64,000 nt of DNA, taken from positions 516,501 through 580,500 of the forward strand of contig BDSI01000049.1 in the NCBI GenBank assembly GCA_003117195.1, in the 5' to 3' direction. The position numbers were made by a program, and so were the translations under genes. Positions 34,825 to 47,500 of this stretch are shown piece by piece; position 1 is the first letter of the stretch, and each line of letters opens with the position of its first letter. This stretch comes from Eudorina sp. 2006-703-Eu-15. Lineage: Eukaryota > Chlorophyta > Chlorophyceae > Chlamydomonadales > Volvocaceae. The notes under the pieces are model-generated. The model was given only the letters and a program-made list of their open reading frames with translations. It was not told where the DNA came from and searched no databases.

Positions 34825-37800
34825 ATGGAATCATCGTCGGAGAATCTTGACGGGTGGGACGACCTGGACTTCGACGATGACGATGACACGTTCGCGCAAC
34901 AGGGTCCCGGCGCGGCATCCGCCAATCCCATCGGCTTCACAGACAGCGACGCAGACGACAGCCCAGAGTGGCCCAGCTCTCCCACAACTGCCGCCCCAGC
35001 ATCCGCTGCATCTCAGGCACAAGCGCAACCTCCGGCCCAGGCAACACGGGTGCCGCCCGCCGCACCATCAGCGACCCCCGCGCCCATCAACCCCGCAGCT
35101 CCTGCACCCTCCGCGCCAGCCCACCCGTCTGCAGCAGTGGCGACTCCAGCCCCGCATCCGCCGCTTTCTACGCCAACCCAAGGTCCAGCAGCGCCAGCTA
35201 CCGCTGCCTCAGTGCAGCCGCTTGCGCCTCCCCCAACGCTGCCCAATGTGCAGCCAGGGCTGGCGCCAGCGGCCCTAGGCACGGCCCTTTCCAACCCGCA
35301 CCCAGCAGCCCCGCATCCCACGCTGCCAGCTCCGGAGGGACCAGCGGCGCCGTTGGCTGCGGGGCCGACACTGCCGCCTCCTGCCTCGCTACCGCCGCCT
35401 CAGCAGCCGCAGCCACCGGCACAGCCACCGCCACAGCCAACGCCGCAGCCGCAGTCGCCGCCACAGCCAACGCCAACGCCGCAGCTTCATCAGGCTCAGA
35501 TCCAGCCAGCCCCGCAGCCGCCGCCACAGTCGCCGCAACCCAGATCACCTATGTCCCCCGCGGGGGGCTTCTCGTCCCCGTCGTGGACGGCCCGATGGGG
35601 CGACCGACAGCACACGGACGACTCCTTGTCCTACTTCGACAGCCTGGGAAGCGATGACGGCGAGAATGCCACTGCCGGCGGTGACTCTGGAAGTGTGACC
35701 GCGGCCGGCTTGGGTGTTGGGGCCTGGGGCACACAGGCCGCGATGGGTTCCGTTGCCGCCGGTGGCGCCGCCGCCGCAGCGCCCGCCCCACCTGGGCTGA
35801 TACTCACCGCTGGTGCACCGCCGCCGAGCCCCGGCACTGCTGCCGCTAACCCAGCGCGGGCGCAGGGCCCGCAGGTTGTGGGCTTTCTGGACGTGGGGCC
35901 TGTGCCCATGGCATCGGCTCCCGCCGCGGCCTCGGCCGATGCCGCCGAAGCCATGGAGCACCCTCTGGCAAGCGAGCTAGAGCTGCGGGAGGTCTCGTTC
36001 TCCACGACGCCCTTCACGGCGGCCATGACGACGACGGAACCATGGGTCACCCAGACCAGCGCGGCGGACGCGGCGGCGCACCCTGACCCTGACCCCTTCG
36101 CGCTGCCGCCTCCGCCGCGCAAGGTGTCGGTGGGCTTCCGGCTGCCGCCGGGTGGCGAGGCGGACGACAAGCGCCGCGCGTTTCCGCCGACGCCGTACAA
36201 GGCGCCGCGCACCGCAGAGGAGGCAGTCCGGGCGAGGCTGCCGCCAGAGACCGTACTGATGGCGGCCGCGACGGCGGCCCCCGCGGATGAGGAGTCGGAC
36301 GTCGACGGCGGCCAACACGCGTCCGACGTCGACGGACGCAGCTTCTTCGCGTTGCCACCGCCGCCGCGAACGGAGCCGCCCGCTGAGACAGCGCCGGTGC
36401 CGGTGCCGGGTGGGCACGTCTTGCCGCCGTTGCCGATTCTCCCTGCCGTACATGCTTCCGTGCCGGCTGTCGCGCCGCAGCGAGAGCAATCGCCGCTGCC
36501 GCCGCCGCCGCCGCCACCGGCGGCCCAGCCAACCGACGGGGCGCCGTGGACGGAGGCAGACCCAGCTGCGGCAGCTGCAGCTGCGGCTGTGGCCACCGCC
36601 GCCGCTGCTGCCGCTGCCGCTGCTGCAGCGCCGCCGCCGCCACCGCACAGGGTGTCCGCGTCCGGTGGCGGCGCTCTGTCCCGGACGCCATCGCGGCGCC
36701 ACCGCCTCAGTGTCTCGAGCTCCTTCCGGGACCGCGACCCCGACACTGCCACCGACCCAGATGGCCTCGCCGCGGGACCTGATCCACAGCCAGTCCCGCT
36801 GCAGGCGTCGTCAGCACCGGGCGACGACGAACGACCGGCCGCAACGTCGCAGCCGCCTGTGGCGGCGGGAGCCGCCGCAGCACTCGACGTCCCCGCTCCG
36901 GGCTCGACACCGAACTCGTGGTTTGATGAGGTAGGTGAGGGACAGACGGACCCCGCGCCGCCAGCGATCCCGGGGCCGGCGACGGAGGCGGGGCCGGTGG
37001 CGGCGCCAGCGGGGACAACGACCACCGGCGCCGCTTCCACCGGCGCGCTGCCGCGCCCGAGCGATACCGCGTCGGAGGACTTCGCGCTGCCGATGCCGCC
37101 GGACGTGGCGCGCTGGAGCGGCGTCGCCGCAGCGGTTTCAGCCCAGTCTGGTGACATGCCGGCGCCACTGACGGCAGCGGCGGCGACGGTGGCGGAGCCA
37201 GCGGCGGCGGGGGAGGCACTGCCGCTGGGTTCCTTGGCATCATTTATGAGCGGCGCGCCTAGCGGCCCGGGCAGTGAGGACCTCATCACCGATTTGTCGA
37301 CCCCTGGGTCGTTCGACGCCGCGACGGAGTCATTGTCGGAGGCGGACTTTGCGCAGGCGCTGGCGGGCGGCAGCTCGGGGGGCGCGCTGGCGGGCGCGGC
37401 CCTCAGGTACGATGCAAGAACACGACACGGCAGGGATAAATAGAGTCAAGAAAGTAACCCGAAACGAACCCTTGCACACCCAGAAATACTCAGACTACTT
37501 ACGTGGCGAGGACATGGCGGGGATGCCGTGGCTTGGTGAAGGGCATGGCACGCAGCACAACGTGCTGTCACGGGGCGCCGCGCCGAGCAGACGTCCGGAA
37601 TCAGGCGTGCTTCATATTTCGTTGTGCGGGGTAGGGTAGGGTAGGGTGGTGACCCAGGGGTCCGCAGAGATCTGAAATCCGGGGAGCTGACGGCGGCGTG
37701 TTGACGTGCCGCAGGGCCCGTCCGGGCATGTCGCGGCTGTGTCGTACCTCCGCTGCGTCGTCGCTGACGGCGACGCCGTCGGAGCTCGCGGCCTTCGACG

Positions 37801-37882
37801 ACGCCTTCGACGAGCTGATGGCCGACTCGTTCGACGCGGATCAGGAGCAAGCCGCCGCGTTGGCGAGGCGCGCACCCGGTCA

Positions 37883-37913
<31 letters not shown>

Positions 37914-40239
37914 AGAGGCACCGGCACCGGCGCGGCGGCGGCAGCGGCGGCGGCGCCACCTCTCCCCGGCGGCTTTATGGTCGCGGCGTCCAACCCGTTC
38001 GGCCCCGCCGACAGCGGCCTGCTCTCTGCCGGCGGCGGCGGCGCGGACGATGACGTCTTCGCGTCGCTCGCCGCCGCCGACAGTACGATGGAGCCGCGCG
38101 CGGGCCTGGCGCCGTACACCGTGCCGGCCGGCAGCCGTGCGAACCTGTCGCACTTATTCGGCGTCCCCTCCGGCTCAGTCGACCCGTCCGCTGGCAGCTT
38201 TGGCGGTGCGGTGGCCACCGTGACCATAACCGAGTTCCGGCAGGCCTCCAGTCCGCTCTTTGCCGACTCGGCGGCGCCGTCGCCCCGCGACGCAGAGCCG
38301 CCGCCGGCGGTGGCGGCCGCCGCGCAAGCGTACCAACCCGCCAGCCCACCGCCTGCGGCGGCAGTCGCCGCTGGCGCTACCGCAGCGGCCACGGCGCTGA
38401 CACCGCCACCCGTCACGACGTTCACGGTGGTGGCGGAGGGTGTGTCGTCGCTGTTTGGAGGCGGCGGTGGCGTCGAGGAGGAGGACATCTTCGGGCATGT
38501 TGGGGCGGGCGGGGTCGGCGCCCCCGGCGCCTCTGTGCCGCCTGCGGCTGCTGGGTACAGCGCACAGATGCCGCCGCCGCCGCCGCCGCAGCCCTTGTAT
38601 GACGCGCACATGCACACGCAGGCGGACACCTCCGCCCTCCCGACCGGCTGGCCGCAGCAGCAAAGCGGCTACACACCACCGCAGGGGCAGTATCCGTACG
38701 CCGCACCTGGCGGCCACGTGCACCACCAGCAGCAACAGCAGCAATGGCCGCCTGGGCAGCATTACCAGCCGCAGGGTTACTGGGTCCAACAGCAGCAGCA
38801 GCAGCAGCCGGCCCAGGTGCAGCAGCAGCAGCAGCAGCAGCCCCAACATCAGAGGCAGCCCGAGCAGCAGTGGCAGCAAGGCGGGCCACTGGGAGCCTAC
38901 GCGGGCGCATCCTTCTTCGACTCGCTGGCGCCGGAGCTGGAAGCCGCTCCCGCCTCCGTCGCCGCCACCACCCGTGCAACAGCCGCCGCACCGGCCACGA
39001 CTGCGCCAGTCGCCCCTCCTCCAGCCCCTCCCCCAGCGCCGGACACCGGAGCCGCCGCCGCGCCCCCTGCTCCTCCCGCGGCCGCAGCAGCTGCACCGCC
39101 CTGGGCGCCTGTGGCCGCCGCCGGCGGCGTTGCACCCAGCCCCGGCTTTTCATCCCCGACGTCTCAGCTCCCATACGCTTCGGCGGCCGATGACGCGTCA
39201 TCCTTCTTCGACAACCTGAACGAGCCACCAACCCAGCCGCAGCAGCAGCAGCAGCAGCAGCAGCAGCACCACCCCTATGAGCCCACCCTCCAAGCGGACA
39301 CAACGACCCTTGCTGCCCAACTGGGACAGCAACCGGAATCGCAAGCGGGACAGCATCTGCAGCAGCAGGGCGGGGCCGGCCAGCCCTCCGTGCCACCGGC
39401 GGTGGGTCCCGCAGGTGCCACCACCGCCGCATCGCAGCCGGGTGCGCCGCCGCCAGCCCAGCCGCAACCGCAGCTTCTCGCAGCCGCCCAAGCTACTGGA
39501 GACGGCTCCGGTGCCGCCCCGCAGCAGGCCGTGCCGCCGATCCACGCACTCGGCTGGGGCACCTCAGCGGCGGCTGCCGGGCCCTGGGCCCCGGCTGCGG
39601 CTCCGCCGGGGTTCGGCTTCAGCTTCGCCTCACCGCAGGACGACGGTACGGCCTTCTTTGACACGCCCCGGGTCGGGGAGCCGAGTCCACGGCGGGAAGA
39701 AGCGGCGGCGGCAGCGACCACCGAACCAGCAGCAGCAGAAGCAGCAGAAGCAGCCGGGGGAGCGCTGGGCGCGGCGGCGCCGGCGGCGCAGGCGACAACA
39801 CAGCAGGCGCAGCAGCTGCTGGTGCAGCAGCCGACGCCGGCGCCGGGGATGTCGCCGACGGCGGCGCAGGCACAGCAGCCGATGCAGATGATGCCGTGGC
39901 AGCAGCCACCAGCAGCCACAGCCCAGCAGCGAACAGGGCTACCGCCTGTTAGTCCGTCCATGGCTGCTGCGCATGCAGGCGGGGCGTTTGACGGCAGCGA
40001 TTTCTTCGACCAGCTGCCGGACGCGGAGCCGGGTGTTGCCGGGGAGGCGACGCGGGGGGCAGCTGCTGCGCAGCCGGCCGCTCAGCAACAGCCACAGCAG
40101 CAGCTGGAGGCGCAGCAGCCCCAGCAGGAGTGGCAGCCGCAGCAGCAGGAGCAGCAGCAGCAGGCGCTTCCTGGCGCTCCGGCCGTTGCATACGGGACCC
40201 CGCAACCCGGCGCCACGGATGCAGCCCAGGCCCAGTGGC

Positions 40240-40281
<42 letters not shown>

Positions 40282-41495
40282 TCCCACAGCCACAGCCACA
40301 CCACCAGCAGCAGCGACAGGTGGACGACCAACACACCTACCCCCAGCAGCAGCAACCTTATAGCCAGCACCAGCAGGGGTACTACCAACAGGGTTACGGC
40401 ACCCAGCAGCAGCAGGGGTACGGAAGTGGGTATGCGCCCGCGTCCTCCGCACCTCCGCTGCCGTCACAGCAGCAGTGGCCGCTGTACGGACAGCAGCAGC
40501 AGCACCAGCACCAGTCCACCACAGGTGGACAGGCGCACGGACAGTACGGACAGACCTATGGGCAGTACGGGCAGACCTTCGGACAGTACGAACAGAGCTA
40601 CGGACAGTACGGCCAGTCTGCCGCGCCCACCCAGCCGCCCTCCTCGCAGCACGGTGCACCAGTGCCTCCTAACTTGGCGCAGGAGCAAGTGCCCCCGGCG
40701 GGAACTTCCACCGCCGTCACCGCCCCTGGCGCCCCGGGTGCCAGCACGGCCGGCGCCGCCGCTGCTGCTCCTACCGCTCCTACCTCCGCCAATGCTGCGC
40801 AAGCTGCTGCCCAGGCTGGCGCTGTTGCTGTTCCAGCGCCCGGCACGTCAGCCACCGGGGCCACCAACATCGCCGACCCCGCCGCAGTCGCGTCGGTGGA
40901 CCCCGCGTCGCAGGGCGTCGCCTCCGCCTTCGCGGACGGCAGCACCCAGGCGCGGGTCAGTCACGACATCTCCGCCTCCCCGGGTCTGGCCTCCCCTCCC
41001 TGGACGGGCCCGGAGGGCGCATCCACGGTGCCGGTCGCCGAAGGGGAGCCGCACGGACACGGACAGGGACAACAGCAACCGGAGCAGCCGCAGCCGCAGC
41101 AGCAGGATTGGATGGCGGGCGCGGGGCGAGCTCCAGAGGCGCCCGCAGCTGCGGGGACGCAGGGTGGCGGGCCGGTGTCTCATGGGGGAGCAGGGGCGGC
41201 AGTCACAGGAGCGGGGCCGTCAGACGCGCAGCAGCAGCAGCAGCAGCAGCAGCAGGGCCAGGCAGGGCAACACCAGCAGGCGGCGGCCAGGGATGGGTCC
41301 GGAGGCGGCGGTGCAGGTGCGGCAGGGACGCAGGATGGGTCCGCGGGGGCGGCTGTAGCAGTGATGAGCGAGGAGGAGGTACAGGCGGCGGCTGTAGCCG
41401 CAGCCACGGCGGCCTGGGAGGCCGCCGGCGGCTACAGCCTCCCTAACGCCACCGAGACGTACCACCAGTACTACGCGTACTACTATTACTACTAC

Positions 41496-41530
<35 letters not shown>

Positions 41531-44500
41531 GCAACAACAACAAGAGCAGCAACAGCAGCAACAACGACAACAACAACAACAACAGCAACAAGAGCAGCAG
41601 ACGCGGCTGCAAGAGCAGCAGGGGCAGCAGCTAGAGCCGAGGCAGTCGCAGGCAGGTTTGCCACAGGCGCCAGGGGCCCAGGCGGCGCCTGTCGCCCAGG
41701 AATCGGCCTCCCAACCGGGACCCTATGCGGACGAGCAGCCGCAGCAGCAGCATCAGCAGGTGCCGCCGCAGCCGGCAGGGCAGGCCACAGCACCACGACA
41801 GAGCCAGGGGGGCTCACCAGCCCAGCCGTCGCAGCCGCAGCAGCAGCCGCAGGACCAAGCGCAGCAGCAGCTGGGGCAGCAGCTGGGCCCGGAGGCTTAC
41901 TTGCATTCGTCGCAGCAGCCACAGCCACAGCCGCAGCCACGGCAGTACCCGCCGCAGTCATATTCTTACAGCGGCCATCCAGCCCAGTACCCGGTGGCTC
42001 ATCAGCAGCCGGTGGCCGCCGAGGCGTACCACCAGCAGGAGGCGATCCCCCCTGCCGGCGTCAGCGGGGCGGCGGCGGCACAACAGCCACAGCCGTCCTT
42101 CTTCCAGCCGCAGGCCCCACAGCAGCACCAGTACCAGCAACAGCCGCAGTCGACTGCGTGGGCAGGATATGCCGCGGCAACATCGTACGGCGCACAGCAG
42201 CAGGACCAGGCCCAGCACACACAGACCGCCGCCGGGCAGGGGCAGTACGGTAGTACACAGGCGCAGCTGTACACGCCGCAGTCGTACGGACAACAGCAGC
42301 CACCTCAGCAGCCGCCGGGGGGCTTCCAGCCGCAGGGCGCCCACGGCCAGCAGGCCTTGCCGCACGGCAGCGCCGGGCAGTACGACAGCGGCAGCGCGGG
42401 CTGGTACGGACAGCAGCAGTACGGCCAGCAGCCGCATCAGCCGCCGCCGCCGCAGCAGCAACAGTACGGGGCGCAGGCCTCGTACGGAGGTTTCCAACCT
42501 CAGTCGCCGCACCAGCGGTTCCTCCCCAACGCATACAACGCCAACATGTACGGCCAACAACAGCACGGCATGCAGCAGGCGCACGTCAACTACCTGCCCA
42601 CAACGCCGGAGCTCGCCCGCACCTGCCCGCACGGCCGGCCGACCCATGTGGTGTTCACATTTGGTTTCGGAGGCCGCGCCCTTATCATGAGGCCGCCATC
42701 CGCGGCTGCCGATAGGGGTGGGTAGGGAGGGAGGGGGGGGGATGGGGGGGGGTGCGACACGTTAGCGAGCGCTGGGCACCGGTTCGGGGTCCTTCTTATC
42801 CTCGACCCCCAGTAGGCCTGTAGGCCTATAGCCCTGCTGTTGAAGGGTGGAACGCGGGTGATCGGCCAGGAGACCCGCCCGCGCCAATCCAATAGTGATG
42901 TGGCAACCTTCCGGGCACAGAGGGTCAAAATCGCACAACAAAGGTGGACCCCCGTTGCGTGGTGATGTGCCGGGGGCCCCTACTCCCTGGCGCTTCCGGA
43001 GGTGACACGGATGGATACCTGCGGTCGGCGACGGCCATGGGCCCTCTTCCGCTTCGGTTGGGTCCCGTTGTGCGGGCGGACGGCGCAGCCTTCATTTACC
43101 GTGTCGCCCTGACGAATCTCGGAAGGCCCGCCGCCGTCCCGGGGAACCCCTCTCGTCAATGAGCTCCTACCACGAATCCACCACGCCCTTTTCCGTCACC
43201 CACACCTCAGTTCCGGGGCTTGACTCGCGTGTCCTACCCGCCCCCTCGCAACCTCCCGGGACAGCGAGCACCATGGCGGTTTTCGGCGCCCCCGGCCCGC
43301 TGCAGCTGCTGCCCCTGGCGTCCCTCACCTCCGCGCACCTGCTGGGGGCTGCCAGGCAGCCCCCGGCGCCCTCGTCGACTGGAGCGGCGGGCGCCAAGCC
43401 CGACAAGCGGAGCCAGCGGGGCGCGCAGGTGGGCGGGGCGGGGCGGGGCGGGTGCGTTGCGCAGTGGGTTGCGGTCCGCAACAGGGGTGCGCGGTGCAGC
43501 GCGAAGGGGCGTGGTGCGGCGCGGCGGGTCAGGTAGTCTGCAGTGGGGTGGAGGAGGGCACCCTCTGCTGGCACCCTCTGGCCGGGCGGGGAACGCACCG
43601 TGGCCCCCTGGGACTACCGCCGCGCTGCTCGTACCTCTTTCCCAGGTGTGTGTGTTTTGCCGCCCGGCCCCTGTCCCCCTCCGGTTTGTCTGTTCGCTGC
43701 AGGGCACGCCGGTACTGGAGCCGTTACTGCGACAGATGTCCGCCTTCCCTGGACCTCTGGGACCCTCCACCAGCAAGGACAAGGTGCGGTGACCTGGACG
43801 CGCTGCAGCTGCCGCACCCGCACCCGCACCTGGCGCCCCCTTTCGCCCGCCAGTCCTGCCACCCAGGCGGCCGCTGGGTGTCGAGTCTTGGTTCCGAAGC
43901 AGCCCTCCCCATGCCGTTCGTCTCCGGCGTCCCGTCCTGCCCCGATCCATTCGCCGCGCAGGTGCTCAAGTGGCTCACCGACCACGCCGCCACTTGCGGC
44001 GCGGAGGAGGCCCGCGACGGGGGGGAGGGGCCGCATCCGGCGGGCGGCGACGCGGCCCTGGCGGCGGCGGGGTCCCGGACTCGGCTGCTGTGGGAGGTGC
44101 TGCGGGTGCTGGTGAAGCACTCGGAGGCGGGGAAGGCCAAGGGCAGGTCGTGGCTGGGCGGGGGGCAGGTGAGCCCCAACCGCGGGTGGGGGATGGGCGG
44201 CGCGAGGTGGGGCGCTACTACATTCGGTCCTGGGACGGAAGGCGGTGTGACGGGCGTAAGGCAACGAACCGCGTTGCTGGCGTCGGGGTCTTTCCGCGTG
44301 CTGTGTGCAGTCCACTCCAATGCGGGGCGCCCACGTTACGGCTGGGAATCCCTTCGGGTGGAGCGATACCTGGGGAGAGGGCGCTCGGGCCCGCTTCCCG
44401 CCCCGCACTCGGCCTCACAACTCGAACCTTTGCTGGACCCACCATCGCCCCGCCGCGCAGTCCAAGGACGACCAATCCACCGAGCAGGAGCTGGTCAAGC

Positions 44501-47500
44501 TGCTGCTCCACCCGCAGCCCCATCCCCAGCAAACTCAGCAAACCCAGCCGCTGCACCCCGCCGGCGGGCTGGGCGCGCTGGGCGCCGCCGCCGGCGGCTT
44601 CTTCACCTCCGCGGCCGCGGCCGTCGCGACCGGCGCGACCGCCGCCGCCGCGGCCGCCGCCAGCGCCGGCGGCGCCGGTGCCCCGCATCCGCCCGCCCAG
44701 CGCCCGCACGGCGACAAGGAGGAGGACGACGAGGAGGCGCTGGAGGGCACTACGGCGCTGGGCGGCCCGCCGGTCCTGGCGCACAGCTTCCCGGATGCGA
44801 TGCAGCAGGCGGCGGCCAAGCGCATGCAGCGGCTGCTGGTGCGCGGCCGCAGGGCCGATGCGCTCAAGGTGAGGAGGGTGGAGGGCCGCGGAGGCACGGG
44901 CCCGAGGGTGCGAGTCCCGGCCCCTCGCTCCTGTCTACAACTCTTTCCGGACAGCCCACAGGGGACATTCCACAGGGGCACATTCCACAGGGGCACATTC
45001 CACAGGGGCACATTCCACAGGGGCACATTCCACAGGGGCGCATTCCACAGGGGCACATTCCACAGGGGCACAGCCCAAGGCACACGTAACGATGTGAAAG
45101 AAGGGCAGGGCCGGACGTGTCACCCCAGCTCCCTGCACGGACGCTATGTTGCCCTGTAGGTGGTTCCTTTTCGCGACGCTCACCCCGATGCACCGCGCCG
45201 CCCTTAAATCCCCGCCCCCGACTTCAAGTAAGGGTGCCCCACCCGTTCCACCTCGCGCGATCGCTCCCTTCGGTCCAGGTGGCCACGGAGGCGGGTCTGT
45301 GGGGTCCGGCGCTGCTGCTCGCCACCGCCGTCAACCCGGACGGCCGGGCCTTCCAAGAGACCGCTGTGGCCATGGCGCAGGCGCTGCTCCTGCCGGGCAC
45401 GCCTGCACGCACGCTGGCCCTGGTCCTGGCGGGCAGGCCCGACCTGGTGCACGCCGCCCCCGACGGTGTCGTCGTACCGGACGTGGCGGCCGCTGACGCG
45501 GTGGCGAGGAGGACAGCAAGCGGCGGCGGCAGCGGCGCGCCGGCTCAGGGCTTCGGCGGCGGCAGCGCCCTGACGTCGGCGCAGACGCCGGCGGGGTTCT
45601 ACAACCCGATGGCGTCGGCTGCCGCCGTCAGCGGCGGCGGGGGCGCGGCGGTGACGCCGCGGCCGAGCGGCGGCGGGGCGGGCACGGGCACGGGCGCGGG
45701 CACGGGTGTTGTCGTGAGCAGCATGCTGGCGGCGTGGCGGGATCATCTGGTGGTGTTGCTCACGACCCGTGGGCCCGTGGACACCGGGGAGGCGGTGGTG
45801 CGGCTGGGCGACCGGCTGCGAATGGAGGCCCACCAGGTGGGCTGCTACTGCTGCTACTGCTACTGCCACTGCTACTGCCACTGCTACTGCCACTGCTACT
45901 GCCACTGCTACTGCCACTGCTACTGCCACTGCTACTGCCACTGCTACTGCTATTGCCTCTGCTACTGCTACTGCCTCTGCTACTGCTACTGCCTCTGCTA
46001 CTGCTACTGCCGCTGCTACTGCTACTGCTATTGCCACGGCTACAGCCACTGGCGTTCAATGGGTCATGGGACCCCAGGGGCCATCGAGAGGTTGCCAGCG
46101 CGCGGACTCGTCACCCGGCTCCTGCCACGGCTGTTCGGGTTGGCTTGAGTTGGGTTGGCTTGGGTCGGCTTGCGCTGGGTTGGCTTGAGTTGCATTGGGT
46201 TGATTGGTTGGGTTGCATTGGGTTGATTGGTTGGGTTGGGTTGGTGTGAAAATCCGCTTGCCGCGCCCCGTGCCCCGATCAGGTTCTGGAGGCCCACGTG
46301 TGCTACTGCCTGTCCAGCTGCCCGCCATCGCTACCCGACACGCCGGACTTCCGCTACAGCCTCCTCGGCGCCACTGCGGCAGCGGTGGCACAGCACCCGC
46401 TGGCCGACGGCGCGCTGTCGCTACAGCGGACTGAGGTGCTGGAATGGCTGCTACTGCGACAGGCGGCGACCGCCGGCGGCGGCAGCGCCACCGGAGGCGG
46501 CGCGGCGGCGGCCGGCGCCGCCACCGCAGCCGCCGCAGCCGTCGAGATGCTACAGCTGCAGATGTGGGCGCTACTGCCTTTCAAGCTGTTGCACGCCTGG
46601 GAGCTTGTGGAGTACGGCAAGATCTCGGAGGCGTTGCAGTACTGTGCGGCAGTGGAGGCCGTACTGCGCGCGGGCGGTGTGCAGATGGCACCGCAGGGGC
46701 CGGGTCAGGGCCAGGGCCAGCAGCCGCAACCACAGGCCCCCCGTCTGCCTGGCGGCGCCTGGCTTCACTCGACGGAGGTGTACCTGCGGAGGCTGCAGGA
46801 CCGCCTCGTCCACTTTGCGCAGGTAGGGGTATCTACAGACAGGTAGGGGTATTGATCGACTCGCCGCCGCTGGCGTGAGGCCGTGAGTCTTACCCTCGTC
46901 AAACCCTGCCGAGCCCCCTCTCCCGCTGGGTGCCGTGCCGTGCCTCAGGCCAACTCCATCAGCATAAACCTCCAGAACCGCGCCGAGTCCACCATCACCC
47001 GCGTCGGCCGCTTCCTCGACGGCACCATCAACAAGCTGCTGTGGGGCGGCGACGCCGTCGAGGGCACAGCGGCGGCCGGCGGCGCCGGCACGGCCGGCGG
47101 TGCGGCCGGCGGCACGACCGGCGGCGGCGCCGACGGCGCCGCGGGGGGCGTGGCCGGCCGGCCCGCGGGTCCCCAGATCGTGATGGGCGGCCCCTCTGTG
47201 GCCCCCACGGACCTGGCGCCGGTCTCTCCCTGGCTGCTGGACCCCCAGGCCTACGCGACGGCGGGCCAGGGCTTCCCGCAGCCCGGCGGGCCGGGATTCG
47301 CGGCCGGGCCCGCGGGCGTCGGCGGCGCAGCGTTCGCCGGCCACTTCGGCAGCCTGCCGGCCGCCACGGCGACGATGACGACCGACGGCGGCGCAGCCGC
47401 CGCGGCCGCCGCCTCAGGGTGGTACAGCAGCACGCACGGCGGCGCCTCCATCCCGTCGCCGCCGCTGGGCGCGGGCGCACCGGTGCCCTCACCGCCGTTG

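Noticed and set aside
35631..37289. 552-codon open frame on the minus strand
   Set aside because: Antisense shadow of SEC16 exon 1; its Ala/Gly/Ser/Pro composition mirrors the GC-rich coding strand, with no domain.
42944..43162. Short plus-strand frame between SEC16 exons 2 and 3
   Set aside because: Exons 42,717 and 43,265 join in phase without it, and it has no conserved SEC16 sequence.
44953..45071. Regular 15-bp repeats suggesting a CRISPR array
   Set aside because: Units are directly adjacent with no spacers, in an intron of a eukaryotic gene: an ordinary minisatellite.
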